Notes: generated from the sequence alone by a model not told the origin. A stretch of 64,000 nucleotides of DNA from Rufibacter tibetensis (GCF_001310085.1 NZ_CP012643.1:1147001-1211000), one strand, 5' to 3'. Numbered from the stretch's first letter, positions 1 to 9,608 are shown. Program-made: numbers and translations.

Positions 1-23
1 ATTTCTCTAAGAGGCTTTTCAAG

Positions 24-96
24 TTGTCCGACCAGGTTTCGAACCTGGACTCTTCTGAACCAAAATCAGACGTGTTGCCAGTTACACCATCGGACA
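24..96 (-). tRNA. tRNA-Gln (anticodon TTG)
   Basis: Full cloverleaf read on the minus strand: 7-bp acceptor stem (TGTCCGA/TCGGACA) with discriminator A, U8, D arm GTGT/ACAC, anticodon arm TCTGA/TCAGA with loop TTTTGGT giving anticodon TTG, and T arm CCAGG/CCTGG with loop TTCGAAA. CCA is not encoded. It has its own consensus promoter just upstream and stands alone, next to the 3' end of purL. Confidence 0.96.
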
Positions 97-134
97 ATTT
101 CCCGCTGATAACCTGTTGTTATCGTTTGGTGTTG

Positions 135-165
135 CAAAGGTAGAAAAGAATTCTTTCAGCGCAAA
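135..165 (-). promoter_or_regulatory. Promoter of tRNA-Gln
   Basis: Minus strand reads TTTG, then exactly 19 bases, then TACCTTTG (135-142). This is the full Bacteroidota sigma-ABfr consensus (-33 TTTG, -7 TAnnTTTG). Transcription would start near 128, about 30 bases before the mature tRNA. A small hairpin (GATAAC/GTTATC) lies between. Confidence 0.8.
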
Positions 166-191
166 CCCACAGCGAAAAATTTTAAAAAAAT

Positions 192-2411
192 TTATTCCAT
201 AATCCGCTCCAGCGCGGTGTCATAGCTGTTTTTGATCACCTGAATGGCATGGAACACCTCACCGTCTACCTCACAATAGCGGGCGGTCACTTCTCCAATT
301 TTTTTGAAAGTCAGGTTGTTACCAGAGACAAGTTTCTCAAATGCCTCCTGCTGCGCTGGGGAAACACTTACCACCACGCGGCTCTGGCTCTCGCCAAACA
401 AATAAGCATCTTTTCTGAAATTCTGATCAGTGGCAATAGTGAAACCCAACTCATTGGCCATGGCTGATTCCAACAAGGTGATGTATAATCCTCCATCGGC
501 GCAATCATGCGCTGATTGGATCAACCTCTCTTTAATCAGGGACTTCACAGTCTTTTGCAGCAGCAGCTCTTTTTCCATGTCAAAGGCCGGAGCCGGAGAC
601 AATTTCACGCCGTGGTACGAATACAAGTATTCGCTAGAAGCGATGTCGTTGGCAGGATCACCTAATAGGTAGATAGCATCTCCCTCTTTCTGGAAGGCCA
701 AGGTCATGGTATTGGCTTTGTCTTCCACAATCCCCAGCATACCAATGGTAGGCGTCGGGAAAACCGGACCTTCATCTGAAGACTGGTTGTAGAAGCTCAC
801 GTTCCCGCCGGTTACCGGCGTTCCAAAAGCCTCGCAGGCTTTACCCATTCCTTTGATGGCGCCCACAAACTGCCAGTATACTTCCGGCACGTATGGGTTC
901 CCAAAGTTCAGGCAATTGGTGATGGCCACGGGCTCACCACCTGAGCAGACAATGTTACGGGCAGCTTCGGCCACGGCAATGGCAGTTCCTTCTTCCGGAT
1001 CGGCGTTCACATAGCGGCTGTTGCAGTCTACGGTGATGGCAATGGCCTTGTCAGAACCTTTCACCTTCACGATACCCGCATCGGCTGGGCGGTTGGTGGT
1101 TAGGGTAGCCGTACCAATCATGGAGTCATACTGCTTGTACACCCACCGCTTAGAAGCAATGTTAGGGTGCGTAGCCAGGAACTCAGCTACTGCTTTATAG
1201 TCACTTGGCTCTTCTACAGAGTCAATAGAAAATTTCTTTGCTTCCTGATAATACGCCGGCTCACGGTATTCTCTGTGATACACCGGGGCACCACCGCCTA
1301 ACACCAAGTCATCAGCAGGCACATCGGCTACCAGTTCCCCTTTTTGGTAGTAGCGAAGACGTTTGCTGTCGGTTACCTCGCCAATCTGGGCGCAGGACAT
1401 GTCCCACTTATCGCAGATCTGGTAAATAAGGTCTTCGGCACCTTTTTCCATCACCACCAGCATGCGCTCCTGGCTTTCAGACAGAAGAATTTCAAACGGC
1501 TGCATGTTGGCCTGGCGCATAGGCACCTTGTCCAGCCAGATTTCCATGCCGCTTTCGCCTTTGGCGCTCATTTCTGAGGTAGAGCAGGTGATACCAGCGG
1601 CACCCATGTCCTGCATACCTACTACGCGGTTAGTAGCCAAAATTTCCAAAGTAGCCTCTAAAAGCAGTTTCTCCTGGAAGGGGTCCCCCACCTGTACTGA
1701 TGGTAAGTCATTCACAGAATCTTCGGTGATGTCCTTAGACGCGAAGGCTGCGCCATGGATTCCGTCTTTACCAGTAGCAGAGCCGATGATGAACACCGGG
1801 TTTCCGGCACCATGTGAGGTGGCGCTGGCAGTTTTGCCTACTTCCACAATACCCGCGGAGAAGGCGTTTACCAACGGGTTTACGTTGTAGCAATCGTCAA
1901 AGAACAGCTCACCGCCCACGGTAGGAATCCCGAAAGCGTTACCGTAATCTCCAATTCCTTTCACCACACCTCTTAACAGGCGCTTGGTTTTATCTGAGGT
2001 CGGGTTCCCGAAGCGCAGGGAGTTTAATTGCGCAATTGGGCGGGCACCCATGGTGAAGATGTCACGGTTGATTCCACCCACTCCCGTGGCTGCGCCTTGG
2101 TAAGGCTCCAACGCAGATGGATGGTTGTGGGACTCTATCTTAAAGGAGCAGGCCAATCCGCCGCCGATGTCTACCAGACCGGCATTCTCCTCCCCTGCTT
2201 TCGCCAACATGCGGGGCGAGTCTTTCGGAAGAGTTTTCAGCCAAACAATAGAGTTTTTATAGGAGCAGTGCTCAGACCACATTACTGAGAAAATACTCAG
2301 TTCAGTGAAATTAGGCGTGCGGCCCAGGATTTCTTTGATGCGATCAAATTCTTCAGGCAGGAGGCCCAATTTCTGGGCGGTATCTACGGTAGTCAGGATC
2401 TGGGTTTCCAA
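192..2411 (-). CDS. purL: Phosphoribosylformylglycinamidine synthase, PurL
   Basis: Makes FGAM from FGAR, ATP and glutamine-derived ammonia in purine synthesis, together with separate PurQ and PurS subunits. The ~740-residue length and lack of an amidotransferase domain fit the small PurL of the PurSQL complex. AIRS-type features are visible: the N-terminal MWSEHCSYKNS motif, SHNHPSALEPYQGAATGVGG, and a second half beginning near TTNRPADAG with a repeated ATP-binding/C-terminal pair. The reading frame is open to a TTG at 2441, but the -7 box TATTTTTG (2439-2446) overlaps that codon, so it cannot be the start; the next candidate is TTG at 2411, giving METQ-type N terminus. Start is inferred, function is firm. 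Confidence 0.95.
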   Translation of the reverse strand: METQILTTVDTAQKLGLLPEEFDRIKEILGRTPNFTELSIFSVMWSEHCSYKNSIVWLKTLPKDSPRMLAKAGEENAGLVDIGGGLACSFKIESHNHPSALEPYQGAATGVGGINRDIFTMGARPIAQLNSLRFGNPTSDKTKRLLRGVVKGIGDYGNAFGIPTVGGELFFDDCYNVNPLVNAFSAGIVEVGKTASATSHGAGNPVFIIGSATGKDGIHGAAFASKDITEDSVNDLPSVQVGDPFQEKLLLEATLEILATNRVVGMQDMGAAGITCSTSEMSAKGESGMEIWLDKVPMRQANMQPFEILLSESQERMLVVMEKGAEDLIYQICDKWDMSCAQIGEVTDSKRLRYYQKGELVADVPADDLVLGGGAPVYHREYREPAYYQEAKKFSIDSVEEPSDYKAVAEFLATHPNIASKRWVYKQYDSMIGTATLTTNRPADAGIVKVKGSDKAIAITVDCNSRYVNADPEEGTAIAVAEAARNIVCSGGEPVAITNCLNFGNPYVPEVYWQFVGAIKGMGKACEAFGTPVTGGNVSFYNQSSDEGPVFPTPTIGMLGIVEDKANTMTLAFQKEGDAIYLLGDPANDIASSEYLYSYHGVKLSPAPAFDMEKELLLQKTVKSLIKERLIQSAHDCADGGLYITLLESAMANELGFTIATDQNFRKDAYLFGESQSRVVVSVSPAQQEAFEKLVSGNNLTFKKIGEVTARYCEVDGEVFHAIQVIKNSYDTALERIME

Positions 2412-2438
2412 GACGGATAGTGATTTAGTAAGACAGGG

Positions 2439-2446
2439 CAAAAATA
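2439..2446 (-). promoter_or_regulatory. -7 box of purL promoter
   Basis: TATTTTTG on the minus strand fits TAnnTTTG. Transcription would begin around 2432, leaving a leader of about 20 bases before the TTG at 2411. No clear -33 TTG at the usual distance. Confidence 0.55.
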
Positions 2447-2653
2447 AAGATTTCTTTTAGAAGCACCCTCCCTCTTTTTGCATCCTTTTAGGACTCTTTT
2501 CGCAAAAACTACCTTAAAATGAAGAAATTGTTACCTGCAGGTTAGCCCAGCAATCCTTTGCATTATGTTTTGGTTAAGCTTCTAAGCGGAACTGGGCCAT
2601 TTAAACCCTCTTTTGTAAACTTACAGAGGTACTTACTAAACAAGTGCCCTGGC

Positions 2654-3061
2654 ATGGCAAAAGCAGAGAGAAATAACATCACCCTGGCGGTTTATTATAT
2701 ATCAACCAAACCCATTTCCACCCTTTCCCTGAGCATGGAAAATGCTTCCCTGGCTTGGCTCATGGACAGCCTGGAGGTGACACCTAGCGGAAACCATTAC
2801 TCACTTCGGCTTTTAAACGCACAGGAGTTCAGGCATGCCCGCCGCATCCTTCCTGCCATTGGTGATGCAAGTCGGAATATCCGTTTCAGGGGTGTATTTC
2901 GCAAAAAAGCGGCAAAACGCATCACTTCGGCTCCAGTTGTAGTCCCTCCTATAGAGACATACATCCAACACCCCACTTTTGCCGCCAGAACTGCCACAGG
3001 CTCCACTTTCCGCCTGAACTGGATCAAATCTATTTTCCAATTAACTTTGAACGGACTCTAA
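2654..3061 (+). CDS. Small protein of unknown function (paralogue of next gene)
   Basis: 135 residues from ATG 2654; the frame is open to a TTG at 2558 but the ATG is preferred because homology to the next gene begins just after it. No family recognised. Residues ~8-65 align with the 78-residue product at 3063: shared pattern L-x-Y/F-Y-x-S-T-x-P/N-x-x-T-x-S-L, then L-x-x-x-L-x-x-x-x-V/M, G-N-H, and a charged EFxxAR/ELERA helix. The remaining C-terminal half is basic (FRKKAAKR), has no match in the neighbour and looks disordered. Soluble, no signal peptide or membrane segment. One base separates its stop from the next ATG, so the two are surely co-transcribed. Confidence 0.6.
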   Translation: MAKAERNNITLAVYYISTKPISTLSLSMENASLAWLMDSLEVTPSGNHYSLRLLNAQEFRHARRILPAIGDASRNIRFRGVFRKKAAKRITSAPVVVPPIETYIQHPTFAARTATGSTFRLNWIKSIFQLTLNGL

Positions 3062-3062
3062 C

Positions 3063-3299
3063 ATGGAAGCCAACGACACTGTTCTTTCGTTTTATTTCAA
3101 GTCAACCAATCCTGTATACACTTATTCCCTTGACAGCCAAGACAGCAGATTAACGCAAGTGCTGGAAGATGTACGAATGGTGCGCCACGGAAACCACATC
3201 TTTGTGCATTTGCGCAGCGAGTTCGAATTGGAAAGGGCCCTATGTTTTCTAGGGCATAACCAGAAGCAAACCAAGCTTTCGGCCTCCTCTGCCGCCTGA
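3063..3299 (+). CDS. Small protein of unknown function (paralogue of preceding gene)
   Basis: 78 residues, starting one base after the preceding stop. Consists almost entirely of the module shared with the upstream gene (beta-strand-like LSFYFKST segment, a helix LTQVLEDVRM, then RHGNHIFVHL and an amphipathic helix). The alternation suggests a small alpha/beta fold, possibly a ligand-binding or dimerisation module, but no family can be named. No signal peptide. Its presence as a tandem pair points to a local duplication followed by divergence, with the upstream copy gaining or keeping a C-terminal extension. Confidence 0.6.
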   Translation: MEANDTVLSFYFKSTNPVYTYSLDSQDSRLTQVLEDVRMVRHGNHIFVHLRSEFELERALCFLGHNQKQTKLSASSAA

Positions 3300-3555
3300 C
3301 ACTCCCCTCTTTATTCTTTTTTTCTTTGTTGGAGGGCTTCCTCTGAAGCTCAGAGCCTCTGCCTTTAAGCTTAGGCTCCCCTTTATTTTCCTGGGCTTTT
3401 ACCTTGGGTTCTGTTCTTTGGATCAGAGCCAAAAGCTGTTTCTAAGCTGGTTTCTACAAAATACCCTTGAAAGAAGCCGGGAATCCGCCTTTTCGCCATT
3501 CAATTCCTGATAAAAACTTTTTCCGTACTTCCATGGAATTGCAGAGATTAAGCCC
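3300..3555. other. Intergenic, no gene seen
   Basis: Pyrimidine-rich on the plus strand (runs of CTTT and CTCC). Contains no convincing open frame or strong hairpin; ends in the atpD promoter. Confidence 0.5.
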
Positions 3556-3563
3556 TATTTTTG
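3556..3563 (+). promoter_or_regulatory. -7 box of atpD promoter
   Basis: TATTTTTG matches TAnnTTTG, 48 bases before the atpD ATG. A TTG lies 14 bases upstream, closer than the usual 19, so the -33 element is uncertain. Confidence 0.6.
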
Positions 3564-3602
3564 CAGCCTGAAAGAAGTGAGTATCTATCTAAATAATTAT
3601 AA

Positions 3603-5117
<1,515 letters not shown>

Positions 5118-5130
5118 ATATCAGTCCTGA

Positions 5131-5197
5131 GTTCTGAGTCTAGAGTTTTGAGTCTTACAAAGATTTAGCTCAGAACTCAAGACTCAAGACTCAGAAC
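5131..5197. repeat. Imperfect inverted repeat between atpD and atpC
   Basis: Two 23-base arms (5131-5153 and 5175-5197) match as an inverted repeat at 21 of 23 positions around a 21-base loop. Both arms are built of reiterated GAGTCT/GAGTTCTGA steps. It fills most of the 95-base gap of an otherwise tight two-gene operon and ends 15 bases before the atpC ATG, so it could be a transcribed hairpin that tunes atpC, or a small mobile palindrome. Confidence 0.8.
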
Positions 5198-5212
5198 ACA
5201 GAACTCACAGAA

Positions 5213-5461
5213 ATGTATTTAGAGATCATCACCCCAGACAAGAGAGTATTTGAAGGCGACGTTACTTCGGTTAAGTTTCCGGGCATCAACGGCGGGTTTG
5301 AAGTGTTGAACAACCACGCAGCCCTCATCAGTGCCCTGGCCAATGGAGCCGTACGCATCACGCCTGCTACCGGTACTCCGGTAGTATTCCAGATTGACGG
5401 GGGAGTTGTGGAGGTATTGGACAACAAAATCATTGTCCTGGCTGAAGCTGTTACCGCCTAA
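5213..5461 (+). CDS. atpC: F1 ATP synthase subunit epsilon, short form
   Basis: 82 residues: only the N-terminal beta-sandwich of epsilon is present (LEIITPDKRVFEGDVTSVKFPG, then GGFEVLNNHAALISAL, ending in a strand IIVLAEAVTA). The usual C-terminal two-helix domain, about 50 residues that inhibit ATP hydrolysis, is absent and the stop is followed directly by a terminator, so this is not a frameshift. Short epsilon subunits are known in this phylum. It couples the central stalk to the c-ring. Second gene of the atpDC operon. Confidence 0.93.
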   Translation: MYLEIITPDKRVFEGDVTSVKFPGINGGFEVLNNHAALISALANGAVRITPATGTPVVFQIDGGVVEVLDNKIIVLAEAVTA

Positions 5462-5481
5462 AGATTTCCTGTTTTTCATAT

Positions 5482-5516
5482 GAAAGCCCGCTCTTCTGCA
5501 AAGGAGGCGGGCTTTC
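5482..5516 (+). terminator. Terminator after atpC
   Basis: GAAAGCCCGC / GCGGGCTTTC stem with a 15-base loop, followed by GCTTTT. Confidence 0.85.
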
Positions 5517-5589
5517 GCTTTTAAGGCTGTTTCCTATAAACAGGCTCAAACGCATTTTCAACTTTCCTCTCTTTCTGCTTACCTTTAGG

Positions 5590-5668
5590 ATTGTTGATTA
5601 CTAGTTGCTGATTATTGCTATCTCATGATACAATCAATCACACCTCTAACAATCAGCAATCAACAACT
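5590..5668. repeat. Imperfect palindrome in front of the PLP-enzyme gene
   Basis: Left part contains TTGTTGATT and TTGCTGATTATTG; the right part contains AATCAGCAATCAACAA, their reverse complement apart from a 6-7 base interruption. Ends about 20 bases before the GTG start of the next gene. Same character (direct and inverted reiteration of an ~8-base word) as the atpD-atpC repeat. Confidence 0.65.
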
Positions 5669-5688
5669 AAAAATAAATATTCGCTGCT

Positions 5689-6816
5689 GTGTTTATCTCG
5701 CCAAAAGTTACGCCTATTTACCAAACCTCGGTTTTCACCTTTGAAGACCTGAATGCCCTGGAAGCTTATTTTGAGCAACCGGGTCAGAGTTATATGTATA
5801 GCCGTAACGGCAACCCTAACACAGATGAATTAGCCGAGGACGTAAACCAATTGGAGCGCGGCCAGGGAGCAGTAGCCACCTCTTCCGGAATGTCAGCTAT
5901 TCTAACTGCCCTTTTGGTGTACTGCCAGGCAGGAGACCACGTACTCAGCGCAGAGGAAGTGTATGGTGGATCAGCAGCACTCCTTAGCCAGGAACTTACC
6001 CGTATGGGTGTGCAGATCACCTTTGTGCCGATGGCCGAGATGTACAGCTTTGAAGCCCAGATTCAGCCAAACACCAAAGTGATGCTGGTAGAAACCATCA
6101 GCAATCCTAAAATGACGGTACTGGACATAGCTAAGGTGGCGCAGGTTTGCCAAGCGAAGGATGTAAAATTAGTAGTGGACAATACCTTCGCCTCCCCTGT
6201 GATCACCAGACCGTTAGAGTTAGGTGCTGACATGGTCATCCACAGCGTGACCAAATACCTCTCGGGCCATAGCGATGTTACCGCCGGAGTGGTGATTGCC
6301 AAAGAAGCCACTGATGCCCAGCGCGCAAAACAGATTGTAGTGGCCTGGGGATTAACCTTGAGCCCTTTTGAGTCTTGGTTAGCCGCCAGAGGCTTGAAGA
6401 CTTTGAAACTTAGAATGCGGCAACATTCTGAAAATGCCCTTGTCCTTGCTACGTACCTGCAACAACACCCAAAGGTGGGCGAAGTCTTTTACCCTGGTTT
6501 GCCAGACCACCCGCAGCACGAAATGGCGGCAACGCAAGGCAATGGGCAGTTTGGTGGCATGCTTTCTTTCAGGATAACGGATGACGTGGAAACGGTAAAC
6601 CGATTCCTGCGGGGCCTAACCCACATGCCGTTCGCGCCGTCGTTAGCCGGGGTGGTTTCCTCCATTTCTTACCCAAAGGGCACCTCGCACCGCGCCCTCA
6701 CCCCTGAGCAACGGGAAAACCTGGGCATTACCATTGGCCTGATTCGCTTATCTGTGGGCATTGAGGAACCCGAGGAGTTGATCGCCGATTTGGAAAAAGC
6801 GTTGGCCGCTATTTAA
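5689..6816 (+). CDS. Transsulfuration-family PLP enzyme (cystathionine gamma-synthase/lyase type)
   Basis: Cys/Met metabolism PLP-dependent enzyme, 375 residues. Family marks: YSRNGNPNTDELAEDVNQLE, SSGMSAI, the cofactor-binding aspartate in VVDNTFASP, and the PLP lysine in HSVTKYLSGHSDVTAG. The SGHSDV context fits cystathionine gamma-synthase, gamma-lyase or methionine gamma-lyase; the exact reaction cannot be decided. Start is a GTG; an in-frame stop at 5674 prevents a longer protein, so the ~15-20 residues (GT.AIHAG-type) that usually precede TPIYQTSVF are missing. A palindrome abuts this end, so a truncated start is possible. Not linked to the metZ-metX locus at 41-44 kb. Confidence 0.88.
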   Translation: MFISPKVTPIYQTSVFTFEDLNALEAYFEQPGQSYMYSRNGNPNTDELAEDVNQLERGQGAVATSSGMSAILTALLVYCQAGDHVLSAEEVYGGSAALLSQELTRMGVQITFVPMAEMYSFEAQIQPNTKVMLVETISNPKMTVLDIAKVAQVCQAKDVKLVVDNTFASPVITRPLELGADMVIHSVTKYLSGHSDVTAGVVIAKEATDAQRAKQIVVAWGLTLSPFESWLAARGLKTLKLRMRQHSENALVLATYLQQHPKVGEVFYPGLPDHPQHEMAATQGNGQFGGMLSFRITDDVETVNRFLRGLTHMPFAPSLAGVVSSISYPKGTSHRALTPEQRENLGITIGLIRLSVGIEEPEELIADLEKALAAI

Positions 6817-6871
6817 GCCCTTTTGTTCCGGGAGTGTTTTCAGAAAATTAGCCTCAAAGACTTCAAGCACT

Positions 6872-6879
6872 TACCTTTG
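6872..6879 (+). promoter_or_regulatory. -7 box of pth promoter
   Basis: TACCTTTG, a perfect TAnnTTTG, ending 4 bases before an ATG at 6884 and 76 before the ATG at 6956. It implies that transcription begins at or just after the upstream ATG, which favours 6956 as the start. Confidence 0.65.
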
Positions 6880-6955
6880 TAGGATGTTTACACGTTTAGT
6901 CAACTGGCTTGGTGGGAAGAGACCTTCTTCGCAAACAGATGACCTTTCAACTGAT

Positions 6956-7516
6956 ATGAAATACTTACTCGTAGGCCTGGGGAACATTGGTCCAGAATAC
7001 GCAGATACGCGCCACAACATCGGCTTTATGGTGCTGGATCACCTGGCCAAAAAACATGATGTTACTTTTGACACCGGCCGTCATTCTTTTGTAACGGATT
7101 TTAAAAGCAAAGGCAAGCACTTCACGTTGGTAAAGCCTACCACGTTCATGAACCTGAGTGGCAAAGCAGTTGCCCACTGGCTGAGTGTGTTGAAGATTCC
7201 GGCGGAGCAGATGCTGGTGATCACCGATGACCTGGCTTTACCTTACGGGAAACTGCGGATGCGGGCTAAAGGCAGCGCCGGTGGGCACAATGGCCTCAAA
7301 CACATTGAGCAAACTTTGGGCAACAATGAGTATCCTCGCCTGCGGTTTGGCGTAGACTCGCAGTTCTCCAAAGGCCGTCAGGTAGATTATGTATTAAGCC
7401 CTTTCTCGGCTGACGAGCAGATTGATTTGCCTACCCACATTGAGAAAGCCGGGGAAATGTGCCTCTCCTTCGGGACAATTGGATTGGAGCGCACAATGAA
7501 CTTCTTCAACAAGTAG
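6956..7516 (+). CDS. pth: Peptidyl-tRNA hydrolase
   Basis: Recycles peptidyl-tRNA by cleaving the ester bond. From ATG 6956 the protein is 186 residues, the family norm, and begins with the conserved MKYLLVGLGNIGPEYADTRHNIGF block containing the catalytic His and Asn; KPTTFMNLSG, the DDLALPYGKLR segment and GSAGGHNGLKHI follow in the expected order. The frame is open to ATG 6884, adding 24 poorly conserved residues, but the promoter -7 box sits only 4 bases ahead of that codon, so it would have to be leaderless. Ends at a strong bidirectional terminator. Confidence 0.95.
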   Translation: MKYLLVGLGNIGPEYADTRHNIGFMVLDHLAKKHDVTFDTGRHSFVTDFKSKGKHFTLVKPTTFMNLSGKAVAHWLSVLKIPAEQMLVITDDLALPYGKLRMRAKGSAGGHNGLKHIEQTLGNNEYPRLRFGVDSQFSKGRQVDYVLSPFSADEQIDLPTHIEKAGEMCLSFGTIGLERTMNFFNK

Positions 7517-7527
7517 ACTCCAGAAGT

Positions 7528-7587
7528 AAAAAGTCCGTCGTTTTAAGGGTTTTTTTAGGAAAGAACCCTTAAAACGACGGACTTTTT
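7528..7587. terminator. Bidirectional terminator, pth / coiled-coil gene
   Basis: Perfect 24-bp stem starting AAAAAGTCCGTCG and ending CGACGGACTTTTT, 12-base loop. The A- and T-runs at the two ends make it usable from both converging genes. Confidence 0.9.
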
Positions 7588-7602
7588 GATGATAGCTATC
7601 TC

Positions 7603-7866
7603 TTAGGCAGAAAGCAGGTGGTCCAGGTTTTGGGCCAGAATATTGGCTTGCTCCTTTAATTCTAAAAACCTTCTGCGCAAAGATTCTGGCTCAGAGGCAG
7701 GGTTAGCTTCTACTTTCTCCTCAAACGCCTTCATCTCTTCCAAGAGCACCTGTATGTGCTCCCCCATAACCTCCTGAAGTTTCAGGAGCTTTTGATTAGC
7801 CTGGGTAAGCTGCTCCTGCTCTTTTTCTCTGTTTAAGCGAGGATGGTTTAACTCAAAATGAAGCAT
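7603..7866 (-). CDS. Small coiled-coil protein of unknown function
   Basis: 87 residues, ATG start, rich in E, K, Q and L with heptad spacing over residues ~12-50 (LTQANQKLLKLQEVMGEHIQ) and again ~60-85, broken by a PASEPES turn. This predicts a helical hairpin of two amphipathic helices, likely oligomeric and cytoplasmic. No family recognised. Convergent with pth and sharing its terminator, divergent from the MFS gene. The clean start, terminator and composition support it as a real gene. Confidence 0.6.
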   Translation of the reverse strand: MLHFELNHPRLNREKEQEQLTQANQKLLKLQEVMGEHIQVLLEEMKAFEEKVEANPASEPESLRRRFLELKEQANILAQNLDHLLSA

Positions 7867-8171
7867 GACCTGTGGGTTATAACTTCCAGCATAGGGGCTG
7901 GCCTTTTTAATTATGGGTAGTTAATCAGTAAAACACAAGGCACCTAAGGCATGGCTTTGGGCTTAGAAAAGCGGCACTCTCAAACTTTCACCCATGATTA
8001 CTCTGAGCATAAGAAACCTCTCTTCAGGAACAATCAACGGATGCTGAGTTTGATTGGGATAAAGGTAAAAAAGGCTGCAAGCATACTATTTATTTCTCGA
8101 CAGACCTTCTCTTTTGAAGGCTAAATCCTTTATAAAACCCGATGTAATCTTTTGCATTAGCGGTATTTGCC
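7867..8171. other. Divergent intergenic region
   Basis: Lies between the coiled-coil gene and the MFS gene. A weak -7-like TACCTTTA reads leftwards at 8060-8067; the right end carries the MFS promoter. No other structure seen. Confidence 0.4.
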
Positions 8172-8179
8172 TACTTTTG
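8172..8179 (+). promoter_or_regulatory. -7 box of MFS gene promoter
   Basis: TACTTTTG, with TTTTG 17 bases upstream (8150-8154) as a plausible -33 element. Leader to the ATG is about 12 bases. Confidence 0.6.
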
Positions 8180-8197
8180 TGCCGCTCCATTTAGCCC

Positions 8198-9412
8198 ATG
8201 ACTCGCCTCTTCTCTTTATATAGAAATGCTTTTGGCGGCCTCTCCAGAGAAGCCTGGCTTTTGGCGGCTGTCATGTTCATTAACCGCAGTGGGGCTATGG
8301 TAGTGCCGTTTCTGAGCGTGTACCTCACCGAGGCTTTGGACTTCAGCCTGAAACAAGTGGGCATTCTCCTGAGTCTCTTTGGCGTAGGCTCTATGTGCGG
8401 CACGTTCCTGGGCGGCTGGCTCACCGACAAGGTGGGGCATTTCAAGGTACAGTTCTTCAGCCTGGTGCTGGGCGGAAGCTGGTTTTTTGTGATGCTCACG
8501 CTGGAGCGATTTGAGCTTTTCGCCGGCGGCATTTTCCTGCTTAGCCTCTTAACTGAATGCCTTCGTCCCGCTAACGCCTCCTCAGTTAGTTCTTATGCGC
8601 GCCCTGAGAATGTAACCCGTGCCTTTTCCCTGAACCGGATGGCCATCAACTTAGGCTTTTCCATCGGTCCTGCTTTAGGGGGAGTATTAGCGACAGTCTC
8701 GTACCAGTGGCTGTTCATGGCCGATGGGCTGACCTGCCTCAGTGCCGGTGTGTTGTTTTTCTTTTACTTCCGGCATCGGCAAGGCCACGCTCCTGTCCAA
8801 ACTACTGTAACAGTACCAACTGCCAAGCCCCTTCCTACGCGCTCCCCATACCGCGACGGATTGTTTGTGTTTTTCACGGTGCTGTGTTGCTGCTTTGCCG
8901 TGGCCTTTTTCCAGTTCTTCTCCACCATGCCCCTGTATTGGCGGCAGGTCTACCGTTTGTCTGAATTAGAAATTGGGGCGCTGTTGGCTTTCAACGGTCT
9001 TGTGGTATTCCTGCTGGAGATGATCATTGTGTACCTGATTGGTGACAAGCACGCGCTCTGGAAAATGATTGTGATTGGTTTGCTTTTGCTGGCTTTGGCG
9101 TTTGTCTTGCTGAATGTAGCCAAAGGCTTTCCGGTACTGGTTTTTTCAGTGCTGTTGATGAGCCTTTCTGAAATAATGGCCATGCCCTTTATGAGCACCC
9201 TCACCGTGCAGCGGTCCGGGCCGCACAACCGGGGTTCTTACATGGGGCTCTACAGCTTGTCTTATTCCGCAGCGCACATCATTGGTCCGTTTGTGGGCAC
9301 TACCACCATCGCTAGTTTCGGGTTTGATACGTTATGGTGGGGAGGCACCGTGTTGTGCGTAGTAGCCGCCATTGGGTTCTATTTTGTGGTGAAGAAGCTG
9401 CAGGCCGCATAA
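8198..9412 (+). CDS. Major facilitator superfamily transporter
   Basis: 404 residues with about 12 hydrophobic segments and a cytoplasmic loop near residue 195-210. The motif A region GGWLTDKVGHFKVQ between segments 2 and 3, and RAFSLNRMAINLGFSIGPALGG in the segment 4-5 region, are typical of drug:H+ antiporter-like (DHA1) permeases. An inner-membrane efflux or uptake carrier; the substrate cannot be told. Stands as a single gene with its own promoter and a weak terminator. Confidence 0.9.
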   Translation: MTRLFSLYRNAFGGLSREAWLLAAVMFINRSGAMVVPFLSVYLTEALDFSLKQVGILLSLFGVGSMCGTFLGGWLTDKVGHFKVQFFSLVLGGSWFFVMLTLERFELFAGGIFLLSLLTECLRPANASSVSSYARPENVTRAFSLNRMAINLGFSIGPALGGVLATVSYQWLFMADGLTCLSAGVLFFFYFRHRQGHAPVQTTVTVPTAKPLPTRSPYRDGLFVFFTVLCCCFAVAFFQFFSTMPLYWRQVYRLSELEIGALLAFNGLVVFLLEMIIVYLIGDKHALWKMIVIGLLLLALAFVLLNVAKGFPVLVFSVLLMSLSEIMAMPFMSTLTVQRSGPHNRGSYMGLYSLSYSAAHIIGPFVGTTTIASFGFDTLWWGGTVLCVVAAIGFYFVVKKLQAA

Positions 9413-9419
9413 CCACGTG

Positions 9420-9441
9420 AAACCTTTGTACATGAAGGTTT
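9420..9441 (+). terminator. Weak terminator after MFS gene
   Basis: AAACCTT / AAGGTTT stem with an 8-base loop followed by TATT; short, so only tentative. Confidence 0.4.
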
Positions 9442-9608
9442 TATTGCCGCTAAATCACTAAGCTTCTGCTTTCAGGAGACACCAAATTGTAAGCGGTAAG
9501 CTTCACCAGTTTGCTCTTTCCTTTCTGAAATCTGGCTTTAAACCTGAAAGCCTTTTCTGCTTTCGGTTCTTTTTGGCATCTTTCACAAAATCTCCAATAA
9601 AAAGCCCT

